Below are positions 23,001-37,410 of a stretch of 64,000 nt of DNA, piece after piece. Position 1 is the stretch's first letter. The number at the start of each line of letters is the position of its first letter. Source of the DNA: Lentinus brumalis (Eukaryota; Basidiomycota; Agaricomycetes; Polyporales; Polyporaceae); NCBI GenBank assembly GCA_001792895.1, contig MARA01000037.1:1-64000 (forward strand), read 5' to 3'. The notes beneath the pieces are model-generated. The model was not told the origin of the DNA. It ran no database searches and worked only from the letters and a program-made list of their open reading frames with translations. Position numbers and translations under genes: made by a program.

Positions 23001-26000
23001 TGGCTCGGACCTGCTGCGCGTGCGTAGGTCAGTCCACGGTCAACTTCAAGCCGATGTTATCTGACATACCTCCCTCTGCTGACTATGCGTGCTCACGTTC
23101 ACCGACGGCCCGGCAGCGTACTCGAACTTGTCGGCACTTGATGGACATCAGCTCTGCGTCCCAACACACAGACGCTACGCCGAACCGCCTCTGTGAAGGT
23201 CATGTTCCTCCAAGACCCGGCACACAATGAGTGCGTCTTCACGGCGGCACGCAGTGTACGTGTTCGCTAGGCAATCAGAAGATCTACATAGTGCGCAATC
23301 GCCGTATGTGCAGAATAGCCTGACTTACAAGGTGCCTTGTCTCTTCTAGGCACGTTTCTCGGCGCGACCTACGCAGACAAGTCGACTCAGCATACCGCCG
23401 CCCGAAACTCGATGGAGCCTACGTACCTCAGGAGTGCAGTACGGTCGAACCACGGCAACGACGATGGTCGTGTGCCGAGGACCAGGCTGGCCACGGACAC
23501 CGGCGACTTGTCCCACTGTCCGCCGGTAATCATCTGAGACACAGGTCAGTATGGAACCTGTGTTGTGCCTCAAAGATCTGACGTACCTTCCATGACAGCC
23601 TATGGCTATCTATCTTGCCGGTCTATGTACGCACCCACGGCTCTCAATCAGGTTTGTCCGGGAGTCCAACCGGACTACTTACTCAGGCAGCGATCCCTGC
23701 GCGCGAGATTCTGATCGTACCTCCGTGGAGATACGACTCACCATCTGTATGTACGAGGTCTCCGACGCGACAGCAGCGGCGACCAGGGCAACAGCGGTAC
23801 GTACTGCCGAGGAACATGCCGCACCTATGAACCGTGCGATCAATCCTAGTATACGGAAACGACAAAACTGACATACCCGAGTAGCGGCGAAGGATGAGCT
23901 CGTGTTGGAGCGGCAGTTCTAGACGCGGTCAGTCATCACATGTCGCAGTCGCACCATTCGCATGCCAACACACCTGCTGGAGGACGACCGCTCCCCGCTT
24001 CGCCTGGGACCGTCGGAGCGGTGAGCACGTATTGAGGAATGCCGGTTAGCTGGGGAGAAGGAGTGGACCGGTGCAGCTAGAAGGTTGTAAAGTATCAGTT
24101 GCCGGTAGATCACTGCCGGAAAGCGATGCTTACCACAAATGAATCCTCGCCTGCGCAACGCATGGACACCGAGGTATTTACTGGGACAGTGCCATTACTG
24201 TAAGAGAGCCCAGTGCGTACCCCGAAACCTATCGGGCTGTCAGCAGTGTACAGGATAGAAGGGTGGGGAAACGGACATACTTCAAGTTACCACCACCACA
24301 CATGAATGGTGTCACCAGTGAATGGTTGCCTTCCCGATTACCAAACCGGACCTGACAAAAGTCGAGATGTCAGTGAATAAGGCCAGGAACGCATGTGAGG
24401 TGAGTCAGGGTGACTTACGAGATGTGTTGCGAGCCTGCATAGGCCGAGGAGTAGTACCGTGACAGGGATCATGCATAGTGCACGCACTGACCGGGAGAAT
24501 TGAAGCAGCAAGGGCACGGTGTGCGAGTATAGCAGCAAAGATAGCATCAGAAAGAATGTAGAGGGCGGGAAGGAGGCGGAGGCACTGGGAGGTGGGAGGG
24601 ATGTGTGTCGGAGAGGAGGAGGAGAGCACGGTATATATATACTTGGAGGGTCTCATCCGGCTGCAGGACCCCGCAAGACTCCTCATGCAGATTACAAGAG
24701 CTTTCGGAGCTCGGAAGCACATGTGTGAGTCATCCCTGGTGGGGGACCAACCAGAACGCGACAGCGCAAGCTCGGCTGGAGAGGGTGGGCTAATGGGAGT
24801 GGGAAGCGGAAGACCTCGATATTCCAAGCATTAGCGTGTGTTCCGACGCTCGCAAAATTAGGGGCGCTGCTCGCCTAAATGGGCGCTCTGTGATGCATCA
24901 ATTGGGGAGGCTTGCAATTACGAAGAGTTGTGGGGATGCTGAGCAGGCGGATACAGTGGCGGGCGGAGAACTGCAGCTAATTCCGTGGATCCCGTGTTCC
25001 CAATCAGCAAGTAGGCATCACCAGAAACATAGCATTAGTCTTACCTTATAGCAGTGTTTTCTATGGCCTCAGCATGATTGCATATGGTACGAACATGCTT
25101 ACGCCGCGATCTAGCGAGAAACAAGTCAGTTGCGGACGAAAATGGAGACACAGAGTAAAGATCAATAAGACTTGCCACTTTGCATGTCTCAGTGCCAGTA
25201 CAGCACTACTTTTGAGCCTTCAGAGGTGCTTCTGGCATGCCGGCTGCAGTTGTGCGCGATGTACGAAGGGTAGAGGTGGCGGAAGGCTGCCCAGATCCAG
25301 ATCTGTGCAAGGCGTAGTGGTGAAGCGCCAAGCCGCGCCGTTCGCTTCGGACTTTCCGAAGCTCGCTCTCACGATCTGGCTTTGTCTCTCATCCTTACAC
25401 ACTCCTAGCTGGCTGGTGCGTATCCTTGGCTTGTGGCCGGAGCTATATGTAGCATTTTACAGATTGAACACGGTGAGCCAAGCTGCAACCTGCCAGACTC
25501 AGACTGGGACATTGTCTGCAGTGTCTGCTGTTGTCCTATGTACTATCCCACTATTTATTAGAGCTCCGAGTGCTTCCAATGTAGTGTGCTTTGTGCACAC
25601 TTACGGCCTGCGCTTGACCTACGACTGCAGGCTGGCGGCGGCGGACCATAGCAAATTTGATGAGTGTGATGAGCTGAAGTTCCCAGTGCATCTGGGTGAG
25701 GTCCGAATGATGCGGGCAGCCTAGGCTCCCGGCTGCTAAGCGTCCCCAGGGCACGTAGCCAAGACCCGATCAAAGCGGCTCAACCCAGAGATGTACACCG
25801 CTGTGTCCTCGTACTAATGGAGGGCGCAACGTAGTACGCATCCAGAGCTATGTACTGTATATCTCATAAAATATTCGGTCACGGTCTTACTGTGCTCCAG
25901 AATGCTCAAGAGTTGAGGGTCCCAGCAGGTGCGTGCTGGATTTAACCATCCGACGGCACGCGAAGCGAAGGCGGTATTCAGGCGAGCTGGATGGCGGAGA

Positions 26001-27970
26001 TTGCGGGGCCAAGTGCAGTTCGCGAAGACCCACGGGCATAATGACCGTGTTGATGCAGACAATATTCCAAAAATTGCGGTCGGACCTCGTCTTTTATCCC
26101 GCTGATACTACATTCCGGAGCATCTATCTACTCTACCCATCCGGCAGTCACTGCACGACTTACAGTGTCCGGCCGGCCGTTGCACTATTCGCCCATACAG
26201 ATGAGAGCCGCCGGCCGTACGGCCATCGCAGTCAGTCCTGCCCGAAGATATACCTCCGCGTGGTGTGATAGTATTGCCTCTCGAGTTCCCATCCCCATCG
26301 CTGGCCCCAACTGTCGAGACGCATGTTCCCTCTGCGACAACGTTCCTCCCCTCGCGACATCGCAGACTCGACCAGCCTCACCGTCCTCGTCGCCCTGCAC
26401 TCTCCATCATCCCTCCGCTTCTCTGCGACACGTAATCTGCGAGAGGACAGTCGGGGATCGCTGTAGGCAAAGGTGAGCTCCAGGCCGTACACCTCTCGAA
26501 CTCACCTGAAACGTTTGAGCTAGCATGGACGCGTCCTCATGCGACGCATGTCCCTCTGCGCATAGCAAACACGACTTCCCACAAGCTTCTCCAGCAGTGC
26601 CAGGCGACGTCCGCGATATGATGCGAACACGGCCACTCCCGGCCACTCACCGCGCACGTCTGGGACAGTACGAGCAGCTCTCGGGCCCGAAGGCTGCGCG
26701 CACCATCCGCCACCATTTCCGTAATCGTTCTGACTTGCACGGCACGGCGCCGTGCTGAGCACTGCGGCCGCCAGATCGACCCACCTGTGAGTACTACGCT
26801 CGGTTGTTCCGGTATTGATTATATTCTGACCGATGTTCTACCAGATCGACTCACCGACGCGTCCGCAATACGCGAGCCGAGCCGAGAGACTCGGAGAGAG
26901 AGGCTCGAAGGTACGCACCTGCTTGCTGATCACGCCCGGGAGTCGTAGGACCTACCTGAAGCAAAATTTCGCCGGCTGCGCCTGTCCGCGAGAACGGTAT
27001 GTTTCGGCCCATTCAAGGACCTGTTATGTACCTGCGACTCACTGGCTGCCGTCGACGCAAGACGGCTTCAGTGCACGCACCCGGACTCGGAGTCGTACCT
27101 ACTGCCTCGAGCAGTGTTCCGCCGGCGCAGACTCGAGCAGGACAGGCGCATGCGTGTCCTAGAGCGGTACGTTTCAGCCTTTTCCCCGCATACTAGTACG
27201 GCTACTCACCTGTGCGTAGATTCAAGACGCGTTCGGGCTGCTCCGGCGACTCGCCGACTGCAAGACTGCGCGAAGCTCGACGCGAACGCGACTCCAATGT
27301 GCGTATTTGTGTGTCGTACTGTTCCGGGCCGGACTTACTGGATGCACAGCCTACCTCCTCCGTCTCGGACGCCAGCCTGCAGTGACTCGCCGGCAGTAGA
27401 GTGCACGAAGCCCGATGCTTGGTGCAGGCGTCGCGGCGTGCGGAGTGATGCGTGTGCGCTGCAATCAGGTATGTGTACCAGAGCGCGTCCTGCCTTGCGG
27501 CGGACGCGGCTTACCTGTGAGTACCGTTGTCGAGTTCCGAGCAGCGTCGAGCGTGGCGGAGAGCGGCAGAGGTGGCGGTGGTGGCGGGAGGCAGGACGCG
27601 CAGGCTGAGGACGCGCCGAGACACGAGATCGCGTCAAGTCCGTGGGTTAGGCGCCCGTGTCTCTCGACGCAGAGAGCGTTTTCGGAGCGGGTTGCGGGCG
27701 GGAGCTCGGGGGAAAGTCGTGTATTTCTGCGAGCATGTACTAGTAGCTCGAATGCATCGATCTGTGCCCGCAGAGCCCGTCCCGCGGGCGAACGCAACCA
27801 GAGCGCACACCATCTGGGGGAAAGCCCTGACGTTTCTATATGCCCCCGAAACCGCCCTTTCCAACGTTTTTATCGGCGGGTGCTCGTCGACGATGCGATC
27901 GCACACCCGAGATCCAGCGAAGCGCGAACAAATATATTTCTCTGCCGACTACATGCGCTGCCCGAGCCAC
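20068..27970. repeat. Spacer S, unit 2
   Basis: About 7.9 kb, collinear with spacer 1. It lacks the 15 bp insertion of unit 1. It is nearly identical to spacer 3, with many of the differences being one base more or less in a homopolymer or one dinucleotide in a TA run. The intron chain lies at 22610-23876 and further left. Long plus-strand frames (for example 20642-21610) are not conserved in the other units. Confidence 0.85.
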
Positions 27971-29004
27971 GGGCCCGTCCACGGACAGCGGCCCTCGCCA
28001 TGTCTCCGCCGCGGGGTGCAGTGAGGGGACCATGTCGCAGTGCGCGCCGCCCATGCTGTTCATCTGCATACACGGGAGCTGTGGTTGCATGGGAGGATTC
28101 TGATAGTTCATGAACATGGAGTTGTCGGGGCTCAACTGCGCTCGAGGCCCAGTCTGTTGGGGAGGCATGGGATTACCTGCCATCCCGCCTGCCATGTTCG
28201 GCTGCTGCTGTCCAGGGGACTGCTGGTGCTGGTGCTGGTGCGGCATAGACATCGAGTTCGCGAACGCGTTGTGTTGCATAGACTGCGGGATCCCATGCGC
28301 GTGCGGATGGGTCTGCGGCTGTCCCAGCGGCGGCATGAGCTGCTGCCCTGACGCCGTCCGCGCGTGAGGCGGGAGCCCGTTCGCGCCCTGCATCTGTCCC
28401 GCCCGGCCCATCGGCAATCCCATGCTCTCTGGCGACATTCCACCTCCCTGCGACGAGGACTGCTGGTGCTGCCGCATCTGCATCTGGATCTGCATCTGCT
28501 GCTGCGTCATCCCTCGCATCGCGTTCATTACGGGCTGCCCGTTCATCACCATACCACCCGCCATGATCCCTGGCTGCATCCCTGGCATCCCATGCGCCCC
28601 CGCCTGCCCCACCATCGGCTGCGACTGCACGCGTCGGATGGCTTGCATGTTCGTCCCAGCGAGTCCGGCCATGCTCTGGAGCTGGCTCGGAGCGAGTCCG
28701 GCCATGTGAGAAGGACCCGCGCCTCCAGCGGGGTTCAGCGCGGGTCCGTTGGGGTGCTGGCCCATATACACCGGGCGACGGCCTGGCTGCATACTGAGGG
28801 GGTAGTTAGGATTGGAGGCGCCTGGCTGACCGCCCATGAGTCCGAGACCGGGGTTGCCGCCTTGGGTGTTTTGGAGGAGGGCCATGTTGTGCGGCATGGT
28901 CTGCTGGCCTTGCTGTGGTTGCGGTTGCATGTACTGCTGGCCCATGAGGCCGGGTGCATGTTGGGGACGCCTCCACGAAGCATGTCGGGATGAGGGACGT
29001 TCAT
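27836..29004 (-). pseudogene. Truncated LDB first exon, copy 3 (one frameshift)
   Basis: Same structure as copy 2, but the GGGG run near 28952 is GGG, which breaks the frame after about 18 codons from the LDB start. Downstream the frame is open from an internal ATG at 28945 to 27836 with the same spacer-encoded ending. The break is a single-base loss in a homopolymer and may be a consensus error. Confidence 0.75.
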
Positions 29005-29512
29005 GACGAGACGAGCGAGAAGTTCACCGACGCGAGGGCCAAGACGCGATGTCGCATGCAGGAGGCAGACCACAGTGAGACACAGAGACTAGCCGCAGAC
29101 AAAGCAAGGACGCCGCGGAAGACGACGGCAGAGGGATTTAAGGCCTCGAGGACGTCGAGGACGTCGAGGACGACGGAGAGCGAGGAAGGGAAAGTTGAGT
29201 CGCGTTGTGGCAGACGCACTCACACGCTTGAGCGACGGCACTGCTTCCACGCCACGAGCCCATCGCCTGCCCCGATGACCCCGCATTCCCTCCCGACTTT
29301 GCCCTCTTTTCCACTCGTTCTCGTCTGCTCATGACCGACATCTCTTAGAAGTCCTCGTGATGACCGCTGCCCAATATTCCACCCAAAATTCGCGGGGTTG
29401 GCTCGTTCGCCATGCCAGAATGCTTCCGCGCCGAGGGTATGTATGTCGCGCGCGTATCTACGACTCGGAGATCCGACATCGTAGCCGACCCCGAGTCCCG
29501 CAGCAGAAGGCA

Positions 29513-32500
29513 CTCCACCAGGCCTGCACTCCTCTGTCCTCTCTCGCTGCTCTCCACCGCTCTCTCTCCAGGCGCCCCGATCCCGCCCCGTGCCCAAGAG
29601 CTCTCATTGGCTCTCGTCCCGCTCTCGACACCGCCGTCGCCCTCCTTCGACCACGCTCAACCACGCTCTGGCCGCACTCGTTGCCCGTACTCAGCTGCCT
29701 CGAGCCCAGTGCGCACACCGCGTAGACGTGTTCGTATTTCGCGTATACACCATGTAGTAAGCACCCGAATGCACCTTTTCTCAAACATGCCATGTCCCTC
29801 CGCTGCAAATCTCACTTCAACTCGCCGTCCTGCCGCCTCCCCACTTCGAAGGACTCTCATCAAGCACTACGTGAGTGCCCTCACCAACTTTCAGCGTGCG
29901 CACTCAAAGCAGTTCCCGGCCACGCTCCCCTCACGATCACTCCGTCTGCTGCTGTTATTTCTACGCCACCTCTCATAGCCGGCCTGCGTCGACACGAGTG
30001 CGTCCGCCGCGTGCACGCCGCAGACCGCGGTCTCCACCACAAAGCAAAATCTTCGCTCGCTCGCCGTGCACCACCCCCCGCGACATTGACAGCCTCTCGG
30101 CCATCCCCCGCGACATCGGAGACAGTCTGCGCCGCGACCCCAGTGCAACACGGCCCGCTGCATCGTGTCACAGCAGCGCGGCGGCAACATACGCGCACCC
30201 CGGCCGCATATCGCAACGCATACACGCGCAGCCGTATGCGTTCGATAGCCACATGCTGTACGAACACGGCGATATGCGCCCCGTGCGCAGGGGACAACGG
30301 TACGTCGCGCCATCCTCGAATTACCGCGCGCTCACCCACAAATCCGCAGATATCTCACCCCGCAGAGCTCCAGACGCGTCCCGACACAGCGTCAAGACAC
30401 GCCTGCACCTCCCCGGGACCGTACGAGCCGGTCTCGCGCCAATCCGCGGAGCTCGAGAATCGCGTCCAAATCGCGTTTTCATTGCTTGTCGCCAGCACGA
30501 CTCGACTCCGCCGTCCCGCGGACCCATCCCTCCGATCCAACTGGACGAAGTGTTGTACGCTCACCTAGCACGCTCCGATGCTCGTACAACAGCACGTCCG
30601 TCCAGGAACAGCCAGACGACGACCTCGCGCACTGCGGCACTCGCGCGCCCCTGCCGCACAGAACCGGCTCTATCTCTCGCACCCAGGCCCCAACCACGCT
30701 CAAACCAACTCGCATGGAGCGCACTGAACGATTCCCATCACGCCCAAACACTCAAACCGCCCTCCGCGTCGGTCTCAAATTCGCGCAAAAGCGCGATTTC
30801 ATTGCATTTTCGACCAACTCCGCCTCCCGACGGCTCTCCCGCCTCGACCCCGGCCCCGATCGCCGCGAAACTCTTCCAGCGGGTGCGTATACTCCTACAG
30901 ACCGTGTGCGATGCGTTCTCGCGCCCGTCTGCCGGGTTCGAAAAAATCCGCTCCGAGGGGCGACTCGCCCGCCCCGCCGCACAGACCCGGCTCTGTCTCT
31001 CGCACACGGACCCCGACCGCCCTCAAACCAACGCTCCCGGGACGTACTGAACAGTCCCCATCGACCTCGCACGCTCGCACGCCGCCCCGCGCCGGTCTCA
31101 AAATCGCTCGACAGTGCGATTACATTGCATTCCGAGGCCGACTGCGGCTCGAGACGGCTCTCCCGCCTCGACCCCGGCCCCAATCGACATGAAATCAGTT
31201 CAGGCGAGTCGGTGCGGTCCTAGAGACCGAGTGCGGCGCGTCCTCGCGTGCGTCTGGCCGGTTTGAGAGATTCGTTCGAGGTGGGTCGCCCGGGGGTGAG
31301 GCCCGGGAGCGAAGGTGCTCTCCCGCCTCGACGGCGTCCCGGGTCGCCGCGGAATTCGTGCAGCGGGCGGCCATGGTCCTGTAGACCGCGTGCGCTGCGT
31401 TCTCGCGTCCGTCAGACGGGTCTGCACAATCCGCCCGAGAGCGGGTTGCCCGGGTGCGACGAGCGAACTCGTGAGTCCGGCCTCGGGCAAGAGCGCAGCT
31501 ATTCGCTACTGACTGGGGATGTTCTATAGAGCGTTTTGTCGACTCTGGAGCCCTGAGTCGGCCAGGATTCGAGCTCGGCGGGGCAGCGTGAGGACGACAC
31601 ACCGCGGGGCTCGAAGGACCGGCCGGTCGGGCGCTGTGCACTGATGGCTCGCTCACAGAGCATGCCCGGTGCTGACCGTCCGCAGTCTACACGACGTGCG
31701 TTAGGTGAGCTGCGCTGCTGCTCGGATTGCCGACACGCTGACGGAACCCCTGTGTAGATCGTTCACGGCGGTCTCCATCCGCTATCGCGTGGAACAGCGG
31801 CGACTGCGGGGACTATCCAGGCCACGAGCAGCGTTCCCTAGGGCGAGCAACCACCAGAGCGCGCTGCTCTGGCTGGAATGACTTCACGGAAAGGGTGCGG
31901 CGCAGCATAACGCGCAAGCCTCGTAGATACTCGATGTTCGTAGGGACACACCTTGTATCATGGACATTGCGTCGAATTGAAGCCGCACTCAGCCTTGTTC
32001 CACGTCGAGTGTTCCGTGAGCGACGAGTGCAGGTCGAAACCTAGAACACGAAGAGGTGAGTGCCGTGCCTTATCATTTGCCCAGACGCTTCTGACGTACC
32101 TTGCGGCTGCCCGCCGTCGTCGTGGCTGCGGCTGTTCTGAAGCGAGATGCGTCAACGCTGAATGCCGCCCCGTCGATTCGCGAGACCTGCACACGTACCC
32201 GCCTAGCAGCCTGCTGTATCTCGGACCTGCGACCTGCGCCATTCTCCCGGTATTCAATCGCTTCTGACTCCTCGCGCTGATGGATGACTGCACTCAGACC
32301 AGGGCCACAGACATCAAGTAAGAGCGATAACTCCAACTTGAAGCCCGTAGAAAGCGACCTGGCCAAGCCGCCGAAGTACTGCGCTACATATCGCCGGTAC
32401 GTTCGGGCCTCGGCAATGATTCCTTGTTCATGCGGAGACGGTGGCTCGGACCTGCTGCGCGTGCGTAGGTCAGTCCACGGTCAACTTCAAGCCGATGTTA

Positions 32501-35500
32501 TCTGACATACCTCCCTCTGCTGACTATGCGTGCTCACGTTCACCGACGGCCCGGCAGCGTACTCGAACTTGTCGGCACTTGATGGACATCAGCTCTGCGT
32601 CCCAACACACAGACGCTACGCCGAACCGCCTCTGTGAAGGTCATGTTCCTCCAAGACCCGGCACACAATGAGTGCGTCTTCACGGCGGCACGCAGTGTAC
32701 GTGTTCGCTAGGCAATCAGAAGATCTACATAGTGCGCAATCGCCGTATGTGCAGAATAGCCTGACTTACAAGGTGCCTTGTCTCTTCTAGGCACGTTTCT
32801 CGGCGCGACCTACGCAGACAAGTCGACTCAGCATACCGCCGCCCGAAACTCGATGGAGCCTACGTACCTCAGGAGTGCAGTACGGTCGAACCACGGCAAC
32901 GACGATGGTCGTGTGCCGAGGACCAGGCTGGCCACGGACACCGGCGACTTGTCCCACTGTCCGCCGGTAATCATCTGAGACACAGGTCAGTATGGAACCT
33001 GTGTTGTGCCTCAAAGATCTGACGTACCTTCCATGACAGCCTATGGCTATCTATCTTGCCGGTCTATGTACGCACCCACGGCTCTCAATCAGGTTTGTCC
33101 GGGAGTCCAACCGGACTACTTACTCAGGCAGCGATCCCTGCGCGCGAGATTCTGATCGTACCTCCGTGGAGATACGACTCACCATCTGTATGTACGAGGT
33201 CTCCGACGCGACAGCAGCGGCGACCAGGGCAACAGCGGTACGTACTGCCGAGGAACATGCCGCACCTATGAACCGTGCGATCAATCCTAGTATACGGAAA
33301 CGACAAAACTGACATACCCGAGTAGCGGCGAAGGATGAGCTCGTGTTGGAGCGGCAGTTCTAGACGCGGTCAGTCATCACATGTCGCAGTCGCACCATTC
33401 GCATGCCAACACACCTGCTGGAGGACGACCGCTCCCCGCTTCGCCTGGGACCGTCGGAGCGGTGAGCACGTATTGAGGAATGCCGGTTAGCTGGGGAGAA
33501 GGAGTGGACCGGTGCAGCTAGAAGGTTGTAAAGTATCAGTTGCCGGTAGATCACTGCCGGAAAGCGATGCTTACCACAAATGAATCCTCGCCTGCGCAAC
33601 GCATGGACACCGAGGTATTTACTGGGACAGTGCCATTACTGTAAGAGAGCCCAGTGCGTACCCCGAAACCTATCGGGCTGTCAGCAGTGTACAGGATAGA
33701 AGGGTGGGGAAACGGACATACTTCAAGTTACCACCACCACACATGAATGGTGTCACCAGTGAATGGTTGCCTTCCCGATTACCAAACCGGACCTGACAAA
33801 AGTCGAGATGTCAGTGAATAAGGCCAGGAACGCATGTGAGGTGAGTCAGGTGACTTACGAGATGTGTTGCGAGCCTGCATAGGCCGAGGAGTAGTACCGT
33901 GACAGGGATCATGCATAGTGCACGCACTGACCGGGAGAATTGAAGCAGCAAGGGCACGGTGTGCGAGTATAGCAGCAAAGATAGCATCAGAAAGAATGTA
34001 GAGGGCGGGAAGGAGGCGGAGGCACTGGGAGGTGGGAGGGATGTGTGTCGGAGAGGAGGAGGAGAGCACGGTATATATACTTGGAGGGTCTCATCCGGCT
34101 GCAGGACCCCGCAAGACTCCTCATGCAGATTACAAGAGCTTTCGGAGCTCGGAAGCACATGTGTGAGTCATCCCTGGTGGGGGACCAACCAGAACGCGAC
34201 AGCGCAAGCTCGGCTGGAGAGGGTGGGCTAATGGGAGTGGGAAGCGGAAGACCTCGATATTCCAAGCATTAGCGTGTGTTCCGACGCTCGCAAAATTAGG
34301 GGCGCTGCTCGCCTAAATGGGCGCTCTGTGATGCATCAATTGGGGAGGCTTGCAATTACGAAGAGTTTGTGGGGATGCTGAGCAGGCGGATACAGTGGCG
34401 GGCGGAGAACTGCAGCTAATTCCGTGGATCCCGTGTTCCCAATCAGCAAGTAGGCATCACCAGAAACATAGCATTAGTCTTACCTTATAGCAGTGTTTTC
34501 TATGGCCTCAGCATGATTGCATATGGTACGAACATGCTTACGCCGCGATCTAGCGAGAAACAAGTCAGTTGCGGACGAAAATGGAGACACAGAGTAAAGA
34601 TCAATAAGACTTGCCACTTTGCATGTCTCAGTGCCAGTACAGCACTACTTTTGAGCCTTCAGAGGTGCTTCTGGCATGCCGGCTGCAGTTGTGCGCGATG
34701 TACGAAGGGTAGAGGTGGCGGAAGGCTGCCCAGATCCAGATCTGTGCAAGGCGTAGTGGTGAAGCGCCAAGCCGCGCCGTTCGCTTCGGACTTTCCGAAG
34801 CTCGCTCTCACGATCTGGCTTTGTCTCTCATCCTTACACACTCCTAGCTGGCTGGTGCGTATCCTTGGCTTGTGGCCGGAGCTATATGTAGCATTTTACA
34901 GATTGAACACGGTGAGCCAAGCTGCAACCTGCCAGACTCAGACTGGGACATTGTCTGCAGTGTCTGCTGTTGTCCTATGTACTATCCCACTATTTATTAG
35001 AGCTCCGAGTGCTTCCAATGTAGTGTGCTTTGTGCACACTTACGGCCTGCGCTTGACCTACGACTGCAGGCTGGCGGCGGCGGACCATAGCAAATTTGAT
35101 GAGTGTGATGAGCTGAAGTTCCCAGTGCATCTGGGTGAGGTCCGAATGATGCGGGCAGCCTAGGCTCCCGGCTGCTAAGCGTCCCCAGGGCACGTAGCCA
35201 AGACCCGATCAAAGCGGCTCAACCCAGAGATGTACACCGCTGTGTCCTCGTACTAATGGAGGGCGCAACGTAGTACGCATCCAGAGCTATGTACTGTATA
35301 TCTCATAAAATATTCGGTCACGGTCTTACTGTGCTCCAGAATGCTCAAGAGTTGAGGGTCCCAGCAGGTGCGTGCTGGATTTAACCATCCGACGGCACGC
35401 GAAGCGAAGGCGGTATTCAGGCGAGCTGGATGGCGGAGATTGCGGGGCCAAGTGCAGTTCGCGAAGACCCACGGGCATAATGACCGTGTTGATGCAGACA

Positions 35501-37410
35501 ATATTCCAAAAATTGCGGTCGGACCTCGTCTTTTATCCCGCTGATACTACATTCCGGAGCATCTATCTACTCTACCCATCCGGCAGTCACTGCACGACTT
35601 ACAGTGTCCGGCCGGCCGTTGCACTATTCGCCCATACAGATGAGAGCCGCCGGCCGTACGGCCATCGCAGTCAGTCCTGCCCGAAGATATACCTCCGCGT
35701 GGTGTGATAGTATTGCCTCTCGAGTTCCCATCCCCATCGCTGGCCCCAACTGTCGAGACGCATGTTCCCTCTGCGACAACGTTCCTCCCCTCGCGACATC
35801 GCAGACTCGACCAGCCTCACCGTCCTCGTCGCCCTGCACTCTCCATCATCCCTCCGCTTCTCTGCGACACGTAATCTGCGAGAGGACAGTCGGGGATCGC
35901 TGTAGGCAAAGGTGAGCTCCAGGCCGTACACCTCTCGAACTCACCTGAAACGTTTGAGCTAGCATGGACGCGTCCTCATGCGACGCATGTCCCTCTGCGC
36001 ATAGCAAACACGACTTCCCACAAGCTTCTCCAGCAGTGCCAGGCGACGTCCGCGATATGATGCGAACACGGCCACTCCCGGCCACTCACCGCGCACGTCT
36101 GGGACAGTACGAGCAGCTCTCGGGCCCGAAGGCTGCGCGCACCATCCGCCACCATTTCCGTAATCGTTCTGACTTGCACGGCACGGCGCCGTGCTGAGCA
36201 CTGCGGCCGCCAGATCGACCCACCTGTGAGTACTACGCTCGGTTGTTCCGGGTATTGATTATATTCTGACCGATGTTCTACCAGATCGACTCACCGACGC
36301 GTCCGCAATACGCGAGCCGAGCCGAGAGACTCGGAGAGAGAGGCTCGAAGGTACGCACCTGCTTGCTGATCACGCCCGGGAGTCGTAGGACCTACCTGAA
36401 GCAAAATTTCGCCGGCTGCGCCTGTCCGCGAGAACGGTATGTTTCGGCCCATTCAAGGACCTGTTATGTACCTGCGACTCACTGGCTGCCGTCGACGCAA
36501 GACGGCTTCAGTGCACGCACCCGGACTCGGAGTCGTACCTACTGCCTCGAGCAGTGTTCCGCCGGCGCAGACTCGAGCAGGACAGGCGCATGCGTGTCCT
36601 AGAGCGGTACGTTTCAGCCTTTTCCCCGCATACTAGTACGGCTACTCACCTGTGCGTAGATTCAAGACGCGTTCGGGCTGCTCCGGCGACTCGCCGACTG
36701 CAAGACTGCGCGAAGCTCGACGCGAACGCGACTCCAATGTGCGTATTTGTGTGTCGTACTGTTCCGGGCCGGACTTACTGGATGCACAGCCTACCTCCTC
36801 CGTCTCGGACGCCAGCCTGCAGTGACTCGCCGGCAGTAGAGTGCACGAAGCCCGATGCTTGGTGCAGGCGTCGCGGCGTGCGGAGTGATGCGTGTGCGCT
36901 GCAATCAGGTATGTGTACCAGAGCGCGTCCTGCCTTGCGGCGGACGCGGCTTACCTGTGAGTACCGTTGTCGAGTTCCGAGCAGCGTCGAGCGTGGCGGA
37001 GAGCGGCAGAGGTGGCGGTGGTGGCGGGAGGCAGGACGCGCAGGCTGAGGACGCGCCGAGACACGAGATCGCGTCAAGTCCGTGGGTTAGGCGCCCGTGT
37101 CTCTCGACGCAGAGAGCGTTTTCGGAGCGGGTTGCGGGCGGGAGCTCGGGGGAAAGTCGTGTATTTCTGCGAGCATGTACTAGTAGCTCGAATGCATCGA
37201 TCTGTGCCCGCAGAGCCCGTCCCGCGGGCGAACGCAACCAGAGCGCACACCATCTGGGGGAAAGCCCTGACGTTTCTATATGCCCCCGAAACCGCCCTTT
37301 CCAACGTTTTTATCGGCGGGTGCTCGTCGACGATGCGATCGCACACCCGAGATCCAGCGAAGCGCGAACAAATATATTTCTCTGCCGACTACATGCGCTG
37401 CCCGAGCCAC
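29513..37410. repeat. Spacer S, unit 3
   Basis: About 7.9 kb, the near-twin of spacer 2. The intron chain (32041-33317), the ~320 bp repeats and the purine-rich tract are all at matching positions. A 391-codon plus-strand frame (29875-31050) exists only because of run-length differences from unit 2, so it is not called as a gene. Confidence 0.85.

Noticed and set aside
29875..31050. 391-codon plus-strand frame in spacer 3 (and similar frames in spacers 1, 2 and 4)
   Set aside because: The frame exists only because of run-length differences; its counterparts are broken elsewhere in the other units. Composition is Arg/Pro/Ser-rich, as expected of random GC-rich DNA.
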